40,476 bases of DNA from Candidatus Moraniibacteriota bacterium (GTDB lineage Bacteria > Patescibacteriota > Minisyncoccia > Moranbacterales > GCA-2747515): NCBI GenBank assembly GCA_947311515.1, contig CAMZLB010000036.1, positions 1 to 40,476 of the forward strand, given 5' to 3'. This document shows, one piece after another, positions 40,106 through 40,476 of the stretch (position 1 is its first letter; the number at the start of each line of letters is the position of its first letter). Position numbers and translations under genes: made by a program. The notes under the pieces were generated by a model that did no database searches, was not told the DNA's origin, and was given only the letters and a program-made list of their open reading frames with translations.

Positions 40106-40476
40106 GAAATTAAGTAATAATAATCTTATGGGAAAGAATAAAAAAAAGAAGAAGAAAATGTACAACAAAATCTATCTTTCAAAGAAGTTGTAGAATCCGA
40201 CTGCTTTACAGGCAAATAATTGATAGTTTTAGATTTAAAGAATGCAATAAATACTGGACCTTGTTTTTAGCTAAATATTTCACAGCCATAAAACTCAACT
40301 GGTCAAAAATTCTTAGCTGATAAAGCCATCACCAACAAAGTAAATATCTCTTCACAAACCTTACAGAGCATAAATTTTCCCGTCAATAGCAAAACGATTT
40401 ATGAGTAAAATGTCTAAATATTTTGCAATTTCCGAGGATTACAAGCTGCATGTGTCTAATTTTTTTATATAAGACC
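40106..40476 (+). pseudogene. Degraded coding sequence at the window end
   Basis: ATG 40128 starts a Lys-rich frame (MGKNKKKKKKMYNKIYLSKKL) that ends at TAG 40191-40193; a one-base shift in the A/AAAATG area gives NVQQNLSFKEVVESDCFTGK. Further on another frame reads QKFLADKAITNKVNISS and then SINFPVNSKTIYE before TAA. Composition is less AT-rich than other gaps. These pieces look like one or two decayed genes, but no family is recognised and the frame connections are uncertain. Confidence 0.3.

Noticed and set aside
1-40476. CRISPR array, tRNA, rRNA, tmRNA or RNase P RNA.
   Set aside because: No regularly spaced repeats, no T-loop or GTTCRA-type tRNA signature with a matching acceptor stem, and no conserved RNA hallmark was found by eye; a covariance search would be decisive.

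Overview
The window is very AT-rich, gene-dense DNA with small, streamlined genes. It reads as a chromosome segment of a Candidate Phyla Radiation (Patescibacteria) bacterium, probably a low-GC Parcubacteria-like lineage; the phylum is inferred from gene style and content, not from a marker tree. Supporting traits are ExoVII large subunit with an N-terminal HRDC domain, a MurF-type ligase with N-terminal membrane helices, ComEC split from its metallo-beta-lactamase part, a short Obg, an unusually short SMC, and near absence of Shine-Dalgarno sequences. UGA is a normal stop: prfB (RF2) is present, it carries its own UGA autoregulatory frameshift site, and several genes end in TGA. That argues against the UGA=Gly lineages (Absconditabacteria, Gracilibacteria).

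Layout. 1-141: end of an IS30-family transposase. 0.8-9.5 kb: a large membrane protein with a PP2C-like N-terminus (minus), a thioredoxin/CcdA-type membrane protein, a hinge-less SMC-like ATPase, an EnvC/M23 peptidoglycan hydrolase (minus) and the KH protein KhpA. 9.5-13.4 kb: a structured gap, a voltage-sensor-like four-helix protein (minus), a polyprenyl synthase plus a divergent cis-prenyltransferase, and a conserved unknown (minus). 14.3-18.6 kb: greA, lysyl-tRNA synthetase fused to an HD domain, a cytidylyltransferase-fold protein and malic enzyme. 18.8-21.9 kb: a decayed gene, prfB with a programmed frameshift, ftsE and ftsX, then a terminator. 22.3-27.2 kb (minus): an envelope operon reading GNAT, alpha/beta hydrolase, MurF-like ligase, D-Ala-D-Ala ligase, glycosyltransferase. 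27.7-35.3 kb: xseA and xseB, separated by about 5 kb of accessory genes (Cys-rich surface protein, DUF3781, AraC, VOC, cupin, GNAT/YoaP, VOC), several of them broken. 35.8-40.1 kb: nrdR, comEC, ComEC-type hydrolase, obgE and a small membrane protein. The last 370 bases hold only degraded sequence.

Together the genes cover lipid-carrier synthesis, peptidoglycan synthesis and remodelling, division (FtsEX with an M23 hydrolase elsewhere in the window), translation, DNA uptake and DNA repair. Intergenic regions are longer than expected for such a streamlined genome. They hold degenerate repeats, hairpins and gene remnants, so the genome looks like one still losing genes. Many promoters show a TATAAT box only 8-45 bases before the start codon, which fits leaderless or short-leader mRNAs.

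The most notable items are the LysRS-HD fusion (possibly an Ap4A-related pairing), the stand-alone voltage-sensor-like protein, the hinge-less SMC, the split xseAB locus with its decaying island, and the prfB and khpA leaders.
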